This document shows positions 6,659-13,699 of a stretch of 15,266 bases of DNA, in pieces. The translations under genes and the position numbers were made by a program. Each line of letters starts with the position of its first letter. Position 1 is the first letter of the stretch. This DNA comes from Chrysiogenia bacterium (lineage in GTDB: Bacteria; JAGRBM01): positions 1-15,266 of the forward strand of contig JAGRBM010000627.1 of the NCBI GenBank assembly GCA_020434085.1. The letters run 5' to 3'. The notes beneath the pieces were generated by a model that was not told the DNA's origin, did no database searches, and saw only the letters and a list, made by a program, of their open reading frames with translations.

Positions 6659-7306
6659 ATGGACCTGATCGAAGCCACCTGCATCACCCCCGGAGGGCGC
6701 GAGGAAGAAGAAGCGCTCACCTACGAGGAGCTCTTTGAGCTGCTTGTCGAGTGTTCGCCCAATCTCGAGCACCTCGAGCGCGCACTCGCGGGCGGGGACC
6801 TGCCCGTGCATGAGATGCGCTATGTCTGGACGCCCAGCACCGAGTTTGCCGAGTGGGTCGCACCGAAGATCGCGGCCCTTCCTGGCCCCGAGCCGGCGCG
6901 TCCCTTCGATCCGGCGTTGTGCGAGGCCGTCTCATTCCCCTACTCCATCGACGAGAGCGCCGAGGGACTGGGTCACTTCGCCGCCAACCAGGGGGTCTCT
7001 TTCCACCGGAGCGATCTCGAAGAGTCCCACATCTCCGTGCGCGGCATCGGGCGCGGGAAGCTTGAGCCCTCGCTCTGGCAACACCTGCTCAGCCTGCCCG
7101 GCGGGATCGGCACCAGTTACGCGGGATTTCACCTGGGAAATATGCTCGACCAGTACCGCGAACGCCTGGCACTGGCCCGCGTCGTTGCCCTGGTCAACGA
7201 ACTTCAGAAGAGTCACTACCGCCCGGCCAAGGAGATGCTCGAATACCTGCTCTATTGCAGGCCCGATCAGATCGATCTCTACTTCAGTTGCAAACGCGAG
7301 GCATAA
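6659..7306 (+). CDS. Conserved-looking 215-aa protein, function unknown
   Basis: A soluble 215-aa acidic protein with no signal peptide or membrane helix and no family I recognise. The N-terminal half is helical and acidic (GGREEEEALTYEELFELLVE). A middle segment, ALCEAVSFPYSIDESAEGLG followed by FHRSDLEESHISVRGIGRGK, looks like a small beta-containing core. The C-terminal part is helical and contains NMLDQYRERLALARVVALV and YRPAKEMLEYLLYCRPDQID. Four cysteines (C8, C32, C88, C200) are scattered, plus C211 near the end, without a metal-binding pattern. It starts 10 bases after the MFS stop, so it is probably co-transcribed with the HIT and MFS genes. A TTG at 6650 in frame is an alternative start; the ATG at 6659 has a weak GGAA upstream. 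The gene ends right at a strong terminator, which supports it being real. Confidence 0.75.
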   Translation: MDLIEATCITPGGREEEEALTYEELFELLVECSPNLEHLERALAGGDLPVHEMRYVWTPSTEFAEWVAPKIAALPGPEPARPFDPALCEAVSFPYSIDESAEGLGHFAANQGVSFHRSDLEESHISVRGIGRGKLEPSLWQHLLSLPGGIGTSYAGFHLGNMLDQYRERLALARVVALVNELQKSHYRPAKEMLEYLLYCRPDQIDLYFSCKREA

Positions 7307-7336
7307 AAAAACTCCCGCCACCTTGCGGGAGTTTTT
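7307..7336. terminator. Bidirectional terminator between convergent genes
   Basis: AAAAACTCCCGC (7307-7318) and GCGGGAGTTTTT (7325-7336) form a perfect 12-bp stem with a 6-base loop, with A and T runs on both sides. It starts immediately at the stop of the 215-aa gene and lies 19 bases past the end of the leftward TPR gene. It can serve both strands. Confidence 0.92.
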
Positions 7337-7354
7337 CGTTGAAGCATCTACCGG

Positions 7355-9418
7355 CTACTCGGCCGGTGTGTCGGCCTCTTCCATGGCCGGAACCGGATCT
7401 GGCTCGGGCACCGGGTCGGGCAACGCCTCGATGCGCTGGCGCGCCAGATCGAACTTCGGCGCCACTTCCAGGGCGGCCTCATACTGGGCACGTGCCTTTT
7501 CAAAACGCTCGGTCAACCGATACGTCTCACCAAGGTAGTAGTGCACCAGCGCCACGTTGCGCAGGCCAATCTCCTCGTAGTAATTGTCGAAGATCCGGAT
7601 ATAGAGTTTCTCCGCCTCTTCGTAGTTCTTTTCCTTGAAGAGATTCTTCGCTGCTTCGAGAAGTTCCTCGGGCGTGCGCGTGTCCGGGACCTTTTCTTTG
7701 CCGAGCGTGGTCTGGGCTGCCAGCGAGCGCGCCGGCTCGCCCCCCGCCTCGCCTTCGGTCGATCCGCTCAGTCCGGGCAGAACGATCTCGTCGAGCAACT
7801 TGCGCGCCTCGGCATGATCATCGGCACGGCTCAGCACGTCCTCGAGCAGCCCCTTGGCCTCTTCGAGCTTGCCGGCATCGATGTAGACCCGTGCAAGCTG
7901 AATGGTAATCGGCGAGAATCGCCCGCGAATCTCGATCGCCTTCTTCAGGTCTTCTTCACCCGGCGGATTCGCCAGTGCCCGGATGTAGTAGGCAAAGAAA
8001 TCATCACCGTTCAGTTCAAGGGCGCTTTCGGCCGATGCCGCGGCAGCCTCGAGGTCGCCCTCGCCAAGCTGACCCAGCGCCACCGCATCGATGGCAATGG
8101 GGTCGTCGGGCGAGGCACCTGCAATGGATTCAGCCTTGATTCGCAGCTCTTCGAAGTCGCCTTCGACCGCCTTGCGGAAGGTTGCCAGCGTCACAATAAG
8201 CCCCTGCAGCGCGCGCAGGGGAACCGCCTCGGCCGGCACAGCATCGATGATATTCTCCATATCCGTGATCGCTGCGGCGTAGCCCTCGGGCGTATCCTGT
8301 GAGAGACGCGCGAAGATGTTGCGCAGGTCATTGCGATTGGCATCGGGAAGCCGCGCATCGAGAAGCCGGACCGGATCCTGCGCGGTCTTTGCAACCTTCT
8401 GGGCTTTCTTGCGGCCCGAATCACCTGCCAGCTTTTCCAGCGTCGGTCGAATGGACTCAGGCATCTTGGCGATCATGTCGGGATTCCTGACAACGCCAAA
8501 GTAGAACCCGGCGCCGCCGACGAGCAGGAGCACGACAAGCGCGATCGCAATTTTTGCGCCCATTCCCATGCCGGTATCCAGGTCGAAGTCGTCGTCAGGC
8601 AGTTCAAAGCCGATTGGCTCGGCCGCTCCCTTGCGAGCGCCGGCCGGGGCTCCCGGCGGCGGGGGCGGAGCCGGAGCCGCTGCCGCAGCGGCGGTACGCT
8701 CGGCATGGGCGGCATGAGCCTTGGCCACGGCTTCGGGCTCGGGCGGCCCCTCGTAGGGGACCTTGAGCATCTCGGCGATAATCTGGAAATTACCCGGCGG
8801 GATCCAGTCCCCGCCGTTCAACGAATACAGATCCTGCGCGCCCACGCGCTCGGCCTTGATCCAGGACTCGATCGTTCCAATGTCAGCCGGGCCGTAAACC
8901 AGCCCCAACCCGCTCTTCTTCACGCGCCAGTCGCCCTCGCCGGTAAAGCCGCCGGCATCGGGTTCGCCGCCTGCCGCCGGAGCGGGCGGAGGCGGCGGGG
9001 CTGCGGGAGCAGGTGGCGGCGGCGGAGCCGCCGGCTTGGGCGCAGCCGGCTGAGGTGCAGCGGGCTGCGGCGTACCGGCCATGGGTTTGTCAAAGAAATC
9101 GCCCACATCGGTCGGCACCCCAACGGGCGCGTGTTCGGCGGCCTCGACTTCTTCCTCGGCCGCGCTGTGGACGTGATCGGGCATACCGGCGTCCAGCGCG
9201 ATGGGTTCGTCCTCACTACCCATGCGAGAGGCCGTCCGCGAGGTAATCGCCGCCGGATTGCTGGGCGCCGCGGCCGGAGCAGGCGCGGGTTCGGGCGCCT
9301 TCTTGCGCACCACGAATACGTGGGAGCACGAAGGACAGCGCACCTTGATGCCTGCGTCGGCGATTTTTGTCGGATCCAAGTTGTACTGCGCGCCGCAGCT
9401 AGGACACTTAACCTTCAT
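7355..9418 (-). CDS. Zinc-ribbon / GYF-like / single-TM / TPR membrane protein (shorter paralogue)
   Basis: A 687-aa protein, N-terminus predicted in the cytosol and C-terminus in the periplasm. Domains in order: a four-cysteine zinc ribbon of the MJ0042 type (C5, C8, C28, C31); an Ala/Pro linker with poly-Pro runs (127-149); a GYF-like domain (about 164-212: WRVKKSGLGLVYGP, then W205); a second Pro run PPPPPG (251-256); an acidic stretch; a transmembrane helix (about 288-311); and a helical C-terminus with TPR-like units (about 446-475, 505-540 and 582-661, the last two being the clearest). The Pro- and Glu-rich tail PDPVPEPDPVPAMEE ends the protein. The cytosolic half resembles GltJ/AgmX of Myxococcus, but the TonB-like C-terminus of that protein is replaced by TPRs. 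It follows the longer paralogue by 49 bases, so co-transcription is likely. ATG 9418 starts directly at the zinc ribbon; the RBS is weak. The molecular function is not known. Confidence 0.88.
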   Translation of the reverse strand: MKVKCPSCGAQYNLDPTKIADAGIKVRCPSCSHVFVVRKKAPEPAPAPAAAPSNPAAITSRTASRMGSEDEPIALDAGMPDHVHSAAEEEVEAAEHAPVGVPTDVGDFFDKPMAGTPQPAAPQPAAPKPAAPPPPPAPAAPPPPPAPAAGGEPDAGGFTGEGDWRVKKSGLGLVYGPADIGTIESWIKAERVGAQDLYSLNGGDWIPPGNFQIIAEMLKVPYEGPPEPEAVAKAHAAHAERTAAAAAAPAPPPPPGAPAGARKGAAEPIGFELPDDDFDLDTGMGMGAKIAIALVVLLLVGGAGFYFGVVRNPDMIAKMPESIRPTLEKLAGDSGRKKAQKVAKTAQDPVRLLDARLPDANRNDLRNIFARLSQDTPEGYAAAITDMENIIDAVPAEAVPLRALQGLIVTLATFRKAVEGDFEELRIKAESIAGASPDDPIAIDAVALGQLGEGDLEAAAASAESALELNGDDFFAYYIRALANPPGEEDLKKAIEIRGRFSPITIQLARVYIDAGKLEEAKGLLEDVLSRADDHAEARKLLDEIVLPGLSGSTEGEAGGEPARSLAAQTTLGKEKVPDTRTPEELLEAAKNLFKEKNYEEAEKLYIRIFDNYYEEIGLRNVALVHYYLGETYRLTERFEKARAQYEAALEVAPKFDLARQRIEALPDPVPEPDPVPAMEEADTPAE

Positions 9419-9467
9419 CGAACGTCCCTGTTCCTTTGCCCTGATTCATTAACGCAGCCGACGGGCT

Positions 9468-12400
9468 TCACCGACACCGCTGGCTGATGAGATCCTGTAC
9501 TTCCTGTTTACGATATTCGTTGAGCCCCTTGCATGCGTCGGCGCCCTTCCACGCAACGCAGGCCTTGCGCGAGTCGCCCGCGTAATCAAAGGCGTTGCCC
9601 AGTTCCATGCGCGCTTCGCACAGGGTCGGGTCCGATTTCACCGCACGGGTGCACTTGGCCGCTGCCTGCGCATACTCACGACGGTCCATGTAGATCTGGC
9701 AAATGCGGAAGTTGGCCTCGGCATGGTTGAGGTCGATGCGAATGATGTCGTTGAAGGTCTCGAGCGCCTTCTTGGCATTGCCGGCTTCCTTGTAGATCAG
9801 CCCCAGTTCCAGATTGGCCGGAATGTAGCGCGGGTTGATTTCCAGGACCTTTTCAAACTCCTGCTTGGCACGCGGGGTGTTGCCCGCCTCACGGAGCACC
9901 TGCCCCAGGGCGAAGTGCGGATCGAGATAGTCGTCCTTGAGCGCAATCGCCTTTTCAAACTGGTTCTGCGCCTCACCAAGCTTGTTCGTGCGGCGCAACG
10001 CGACACCGTACCAGTAGTGGTATTCCGGATTGCGTCCGCCCGCACTCGGGTCCTCGCCGTCATAGAAGACCGCGCGGCTGAGTTCGGTCTCCGCCGCTTC
10101 ATTCTCGTTCTTGTCCAGATAGTTGCGCCCGAACCAGTAGCGGCCCGCCGCGAAGGCGGCGCGGATCTCGCGAAGTTGCTTGAAGTGCTCCTCGGCACCC
10201 TTGTAGTCGCGGACGCCGCGCTTGGCACGGGCCAGGTCGAGCAGAATGTTCACGCTGCGCGGATTGGATTCCAGTGCCTGCGAGAGATACTGGATCGCCT
10301 TCTTGTAGTCCTTCTGCTGGAAATAGAGCTGACCGAGCTGCACCTTGGCGTCGATGCTCTCGGGCGCCAGTTCCACCGAGCGCTGGGTATACCGGGTGGC
10401 TTCCTTGAGTTCGCCGAGTTCGGCGTAGATCTCACCCACGGTCAGGTAGATCGAGAAGTTGTTCTCATCGAGCTTGATCGCGCGCAGGAAATTATTGATC
10501 GCCTCGGACTTGTTACCCTGCGCGGCCATCATGCGGCCGGTCTCGGCATAGGCCAGCGCATTCTCCGGATCGCGGGCAATGACGGTATCGAATTCCTTCT
10601 GGGCGTCCGAATACTGCTCTTTCTTGGCCAGCACCTTGCCCATCTCCAGATGCGCATCGACGCTGCTGGGATCGAGCTCAAGCGCTTTCCGAATGGCCGA
10701 CTCGGCCTCTTCGAGATCGCCCAGGTAGAGTTTGGTCATACCGTAACGCAGGTGCCCGAGCATGTAGCCCGGGTCGGCCTGGCGGGCCTTCTTATATTCG
10801 ATGAGCGCCTCGGCGAAGAACTCGGTCTTGTAGAGGGTATCGCCGCGCACCACTGCCACGTCGGCCCGGCCGCTTTGCGCGGACTCGGCTTCCTTGAGCC
10901 GATCCATCGCGTCGTTGGTGCGTCCCTCGCCCAGGGCGACGCGCGCTTCAAGCACCTTGAACATGGCCTTGAGGGCCGGGACTTTCGCCAGTGTCTCCGA
11001 TTCACCGATCTTGGCAAGAGCTTCGTTGGCTTCCTGTGCGCGACCGAGCTGCAGCAGCAGCTGCGCCTTTCGCATGCGCGGGAGCACGTTGCCCGGACGC
11101 GAATCGATGGCCTTCTGATAGACCTGCAATGCGGCGTCGTATTGTTCCTTGCGTTCGAAGAATTCGCCGATGCTCAGCAGCGCGGCCTGGTCTTCAGGCT
11201 CGGCGCTACGCGCGGCCTTGAGCTCGCCCACGGCCGCGTCATAGTCGACGCGGTCCATCATGATCGCCTGGGCCAGCGCGACGCGGGCCTCGACGTTGTT
11301 CTCGGCGGCGGCGACCGCCGCCTTCGCGAATTCAACCGCCTTGGCGGCGTCGCCTTTCGCCCGATAGGCGTGAGAGGACGCAATGTTCCCCTCAACCAGA
11401 TTGGGGTTGGTCGCACGCACCAGATCGGAGAGTGCGACGGCACGGGTGACGCGCTGGGGCTCACCCAGAAGCAACGCCCACTCGGCCTGCAGCCAGGCCA
11501 GCCCCGCAAGCGCGCGGTGATTGGCCGGATTCTTCTGAATGGCGGTGAGGAAAGCTGTCTCGGCGGCGGGGAACTCACTCACGGAGTATCGGTCGAGAAC
11601 TGCCATACCTTTCTGGAGTTCCTGTTCGCTGAGCGTGGCGCGCTCTCCGGTGCCGCTGCGATTGGATTTCACCAGCTCGGTGATCTTCGCATCAGTGAGC
11701 TCGGTGAGCGGAATCTCGCGGATGCTGGTCCACCAGTACCACCCGCCTCCGGCGCCCACGGCCAGCACCACCAGCACAACTGCGACAATGACCAGCAATT
11801 TCGACTTGCTGCCACCGCCGCCGGCGACCTTGCCGCCACCGAATTCATCATCGGTGAAGGTAATCGATCCATCCATGCCCGGCACTGCCGCAACGGATGC
11901 GTCGGCCAGGATCTGGTCGAGGTTCACGCTGCCGGGATCGCTGAGCGCGGTGATGACCGAGGTCGAGACCCACGGGCCGTCGTTGCGCGAGATCTCTTCC
12001 TGCCCCGTGAACTTGCCGTTGGTGGCAAACTCGCGAACGGCTTCAATCGTGAAGGGTCCGGCCACCTGGCCGCGCGCATTCTTGAGCCGGAAGCTCGAAT
12101 TGCTGCCCGTGTCCATGCCGAAGAAACCGTCATCGGCCCCGCCACCGGCCTGCGCTTCGATCTGCGCGTCCATACGGTCGAGGTCGTCGAGATCGTCACC
12201 GCCGGTATCCAGGCCGCTTCCCGAATCCCCCTCGGAACCGAAGTCGAAGTCACCGTCGCCGCTGCTGGCCCCGGCGAAGTCACCGCCAGCGTCGCCGCCG
12301 CCGAGATCGAACTCATCGCCGCCACCCGCGTCCGGAGCGGGGGGAGGCGGCGGGGGCGGAGCGCTGCCACTGAGATCCACGTCACCGAAGGCGAAGGGAT

Positions 12401-12917
12401 CGTCGCCGCCGGCATCACCGGCAGGAGGCGGAGGCGGTGGCGGTGCCGCGGCGGGCTCGCCAAAATCGAAGGGATCTTCCCCCCCACCTGCAGGCGGCTC
12501 GGCAGCCGGCGGTGGAGGAGGCGGCGCGGCAGGCGCGTCGCCAAAATCGGGAATGTCCGCATCCGCCGAGGGGGGCGGAGGCGGCGCATTCAGATCGACG
12601 TCACCGAAATCGAAGGGGTCTCCCCCGCCGCCACCGGCGTCGGGAGCATCCATCGCTGAAAAGGGATCCCCACCGGCAGGCTCGCCTCCAGCGTCGGGAG
12701 GCGAGCCGAAGTCGGGCGCGCCCTGATCCATGGTCTCCGGCGGCGGTGGAGGCGCCGAAGCGCCGGCGTCGGCGCCCAGCCCCTGGGCGGCAGTGGGATC
12801 GACAACGATCACAGCACCGCACTTCTGACACTTCACGCCAAATTTCTTGGTTTTGCCTTCAACTTTGGCGTCGTCGAGCTGGTATTTGGCCTGACACGAC
12901 TGGCACTCGATTTTCAT
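9468..12917 (-). CDS. Zinc-ribbon / GYF-like / single-TM / large TPR-array membrane protein
   Basis: An 1149-aa protein with the same plan as its downstream neighbour. Zinc ribbon: C5, C8, C30, C33. Residues 41-274 are a Pro/Gly/Asp/Ala linker with several runs of 5-7 prolines and recurring DPF-D/A-FG motifs. The GYF-like domain covers about 275-326 (SFRLKNARGQVAGPF, later NDGPW). A transmembrane helix lies at about 373-396 (KLLVIVAVVLVVLAVGAGGG), followed by WYWW. From about 440 to 1135 the protein is nearly continuous TPR, by eye some 18 units of 34 residues with usual signatures such as AESAIRKALELDPSSVDA. The C-terminal units carry extra cysteines (C1073, C1089, C1100, C1120, C1129, C1148), perhaps disulfides if periplasmic. 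The ATG at 12917 begins exactly at the ribbon; a GTG at 12938 is the alternative. TPR arrays are protein-binding scaffolds; the partner is unknown. Myxobacterial motility or secretion scaffolds are the nearest analogy. Confidence 0.9.
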   Translation of the reverse strand: MKIECQSCQAKYQLDDAKVEGKTKKFGVKCQKCGAVIVVDPTAAQGLGADAGASAPPPPPETMDQGAPDFGSPPDAGGEPAGGDPFSAMDAPDAGGGGGDPFDFGDVDLNAPPPPPSADADIPDFGDAPAAPPPPPPAAEPPAGGGEDPFDFGEPAAAPPPPPPPAGDAGGDDPFAFGDVDLSGSAPPPPPPPAPDAGGGDEFDLGGGDAGGDFAGASSGDGDFDFGSEGDSGSGLDTGGDDLDDLDRMDAQIEAQAGGGADDGFFGMDTGSNSSFRLKNARGQVAGPFTIEAVREFATNGKFTGQEEISRNDGPWVSTSVITALSDPGSVNLDQILADASVAAVPGMDGSITFTDDEFGGGKVAGGGGSKSKLLVIVAVVLVVLAVGAGGGWYWWTSIREIPLTELTDAKITELVKSNRSGTGERATLSEQELQKGMAVLDRYSVSEFPAAETAFLTAIQKNPANHRALAGLAWLQAEWALLLGEPQRVTRAVALSDLVRATNPNLVEGNIASSHAYRAKGDAAKAVEFAKAAVAAAENNVEARVALAQAIMMDRVDYDAAVGELKAARSAEPEDQAALLSIGEFFERKEQYDAALQVYQKAIDSRPGNVLPRMRKAQLLLQLGRAQEANEALAKIGESETLAKVPALKAMFKVLEARVALGEGRTNDAMDRLKEAESAQSGRADVAVVRGDTLYKTEFFAEALIEYKKARQADPGYMLGHLRYGMTKLYLGDLEEAESAIRKALELDPSSVDAHLEMGKVLAKKEQYSDAQKEFDTVIARDPENALAYAETGRMMAAQGNKSEAINNFLRAIKLDENNFSIYLTVGEIYAELGELKEATRYTQRSVELAPESIDAKVQLGQLYFQQKDYKKAIQYLSQALESNPRSVNILLDLARAKRGVRDYKGAEEHFKQLREIRAAFAAGRYWFGRNYLDKNENEAAETELSRAVFYDGEDPSAGGRNPEYHYWYGVALRRTNKLGEAQNQFEKAIALKDDYLDPHFALGQVLREAGNTPRAKQEFEKVLEINPRYIPANLELGLIYKEAGNAKKALETFNDIIRIDLNHAEANFRICQIYMDRREYAQAAAKCTRAVKSDPTLCEARMELGNAFDYAGDSRKACVAWKGADACKGLNEYRKQEVQDLISQRCR
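12234..12620 (-). repeat. In-frame repeats coding a DPF-FG / poly-proline linker
   Basis: Inside the 1149-aa protein, residues 100-228 repeat a short unit: DPFDFGDVDL (100-109), DPFDFGEP (148-155), DPFAFGDVDL (173-182), DEFDLGGG (201-208) and DFDFGS (223-228). Most copies are separated by 5-7 prolines. The repeat is conserved at protein level and varies in length between copies, so it reads as a string of short linear motifs rather than a simple DNA microsatellite. Confidence 0.75.
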
Positions 12918-12940
12918 AAGTCCCGACCCTGCTGCCACTG

Positions 12941-12963
12941 CTCCGAACCCTTGGGATTCGGAG
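12941..12963. other. Short hairpin in the leader of the large TPR gene
   Basis: CTCCGAACCC (12941-12950) pairs with GGATTCGGAG (12954-12963) with one mismatch and a 3-base loop. No T tract follows on the minus strand, so it is not a typical terminator. It ends 23 bases before the ATG at 12917 and could affect translation or mRNA stability. Confidence 0.4.
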
Positions 12964-12986
12964 CGAATGTAGTGAAATCAATGGCT

Positions 12987-13016
12987 TTTGTAGCACTCAG
13001 CCCCGAGGGCACGCAA
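12987..13016 (-). promoter_or_regulatory. Weak candidate promoter for the TPR gene pair
   Basis: Minus-strand TTGCGT (13016-13011) is 18 bases from TACAAA (12992-12987); each half matches the sigma-70 consensus only partly. It lies in the 159-base gap after the 183-aa gene and upstream of the hairpin at 12941-12963. The gap is long enough for a separate promoter, but this assignment is tentative. Confidence 0.25.
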
Positions 13017-13076
13017 GGAACCTTACACTTTGGAGGCCGGGGCGGCTACTGAGGGGAAAAGTGGGACAAATAAGCC

Positions 13077-13628
13077 TTACTGCAGCGCTGGACGCTGAAT
13101 TTCGAACTCGCGGAAGACGATGTCCCGGGATGCGTTCACGGCCCAGACCAGGGCCTCGTCCTCCCCGGTGCGGCGCGCCGCGATGATCTGAAAATCCAGT
13201 GCTCCGGTGCCCGGGCTGGCCGAAGGCGCCCCCGGTCCGGAGAAGCTCAGCGGGGTAATTTTAGGCATTTCCGAGTCCTGGCCGTGGATGACGATCATAT
13301 CGGAGAGATAGAGCGAGAATTCTCGAAGCTCGGCGCGCTCAAGCACCTCGGGGCCCCAGGCCTGAAACGCGCTCTCGACCGCCCTGCCCTGCACGGCGTC
13401 CATGCGGATCCGGTCCACCAGATAGTAGAGGGAATTGCGCACCTGCATGTGGACCGAGCTCTGGGGATTCCAGCGCGTGGCGCGCCAGACGCAGACGCGG
13501 AACCCGACGATCAGCACCAGCGTGACCGCCCAGATCGCCAGGCCGATGCGCACGCCGCGACGCTGAAACAGCGGCGCGGGCGCCGTCACGTTCGCAGGTT
13601 CAACAGGTTTTTCGGAGTCTTCGCTCAC
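13077..13628 (-). CDS. Single-pass membrane protein, function unknown
   Basis: A 183-aa protein with a short polar N-terminus rich in Glu, Pro and Ala, basic residues RR at 23-24, then one transmembrane helix (about 27-48, GLAIWAVTLVLIVGFRVCVW). By the positive-inside rule the N-terminus is cytosolic and the remaining 130 residues periplasmic, although RATR after the helix weakens that prediction. The outer part has a helical section (VRNSLYYLVDRIRMDA), then beta-like strands around FSLYLSDMIVIHG and ALDFQIIAAR, with a Gly/Pro/Ser-rich loop (FSGPGAPSASPGTGA). No known family is recognised. The start is a GTG at 13628 with GGGGAA about 7 bases upstream; no ATG lies nearby. The gene lies between a WD40 gene and the two TPR membrane proteins on the same strand, so a shared envelope role is possible but unproven. 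Confidence 0.75.
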   Translation of the reverse strand: MSEDSEKPVEPANVTAPAPLFQRRGVRIGLAIWAVTLVLIVGFRVCVWRATRWNPQSSVHMQVRNSLYYLVDRIRMDAVQGRAVESAFQAWGPEVLERAELREFSLYLSDMIVIHGQDSEMPKITPLSFSGPGAPSASPGTGALDFQIIAARRTGEDEALVWAVNASRDIVFREFEIQRPALQ

Positions 13629-13660
13629 GAGAGGTTCCCCGAGTTTTCGTGCTGGAGGGA

Positions 13661-13666
13661 ACTATA
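13661..13666 (-). promoter_or_regulatory. Possible -10 element for the 183-aa membrane protein gene
   Basis: TATAGT on the minus strand (5 of 6 matches to TATAAT) lies 33 bases before the GTG at 13628. No good -35 is seen at 16-18 bases upstream, so it may need an activator or be chance. Confidence 0.3.
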
Positions 13667-13699
13667 CACGGCAGAAGGCGTGCGAGACAGAGATACGGC

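Noticed and set aside
12294-12620. GC-rich repetitive DNA that looks like a minisatellite or possible CRISPR-like spacing
   Set aside because: The repeats are in frame, imperfect at DNA level and vary in spacing; they code a protein linker. No conserved repeat with unique equal-length spacers exists.
9723-12659. A 978-codon open frame on the plus strand
   Set aside because: It is antisense to the 1149-aa TPR protein, whose zinc ribbon, membrane helix and TPR signatures are unmistakable. The antisense frame stays open because of GC-rich codon bias and shows no domain.
11539-12726. A Ser/Pro/Gly-rich 395-codon plus-strand frame
   Set aside because: It is the complement of the proline-rich linker of the TPR protein; its composition is a mirror of that repeat.
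12941-12963. Hairpin read as a terminator of the 183-aa gene
   Set aside because: It has no T tract on either strand, lies 114 bases past the stop and one stem pair is mismatched.
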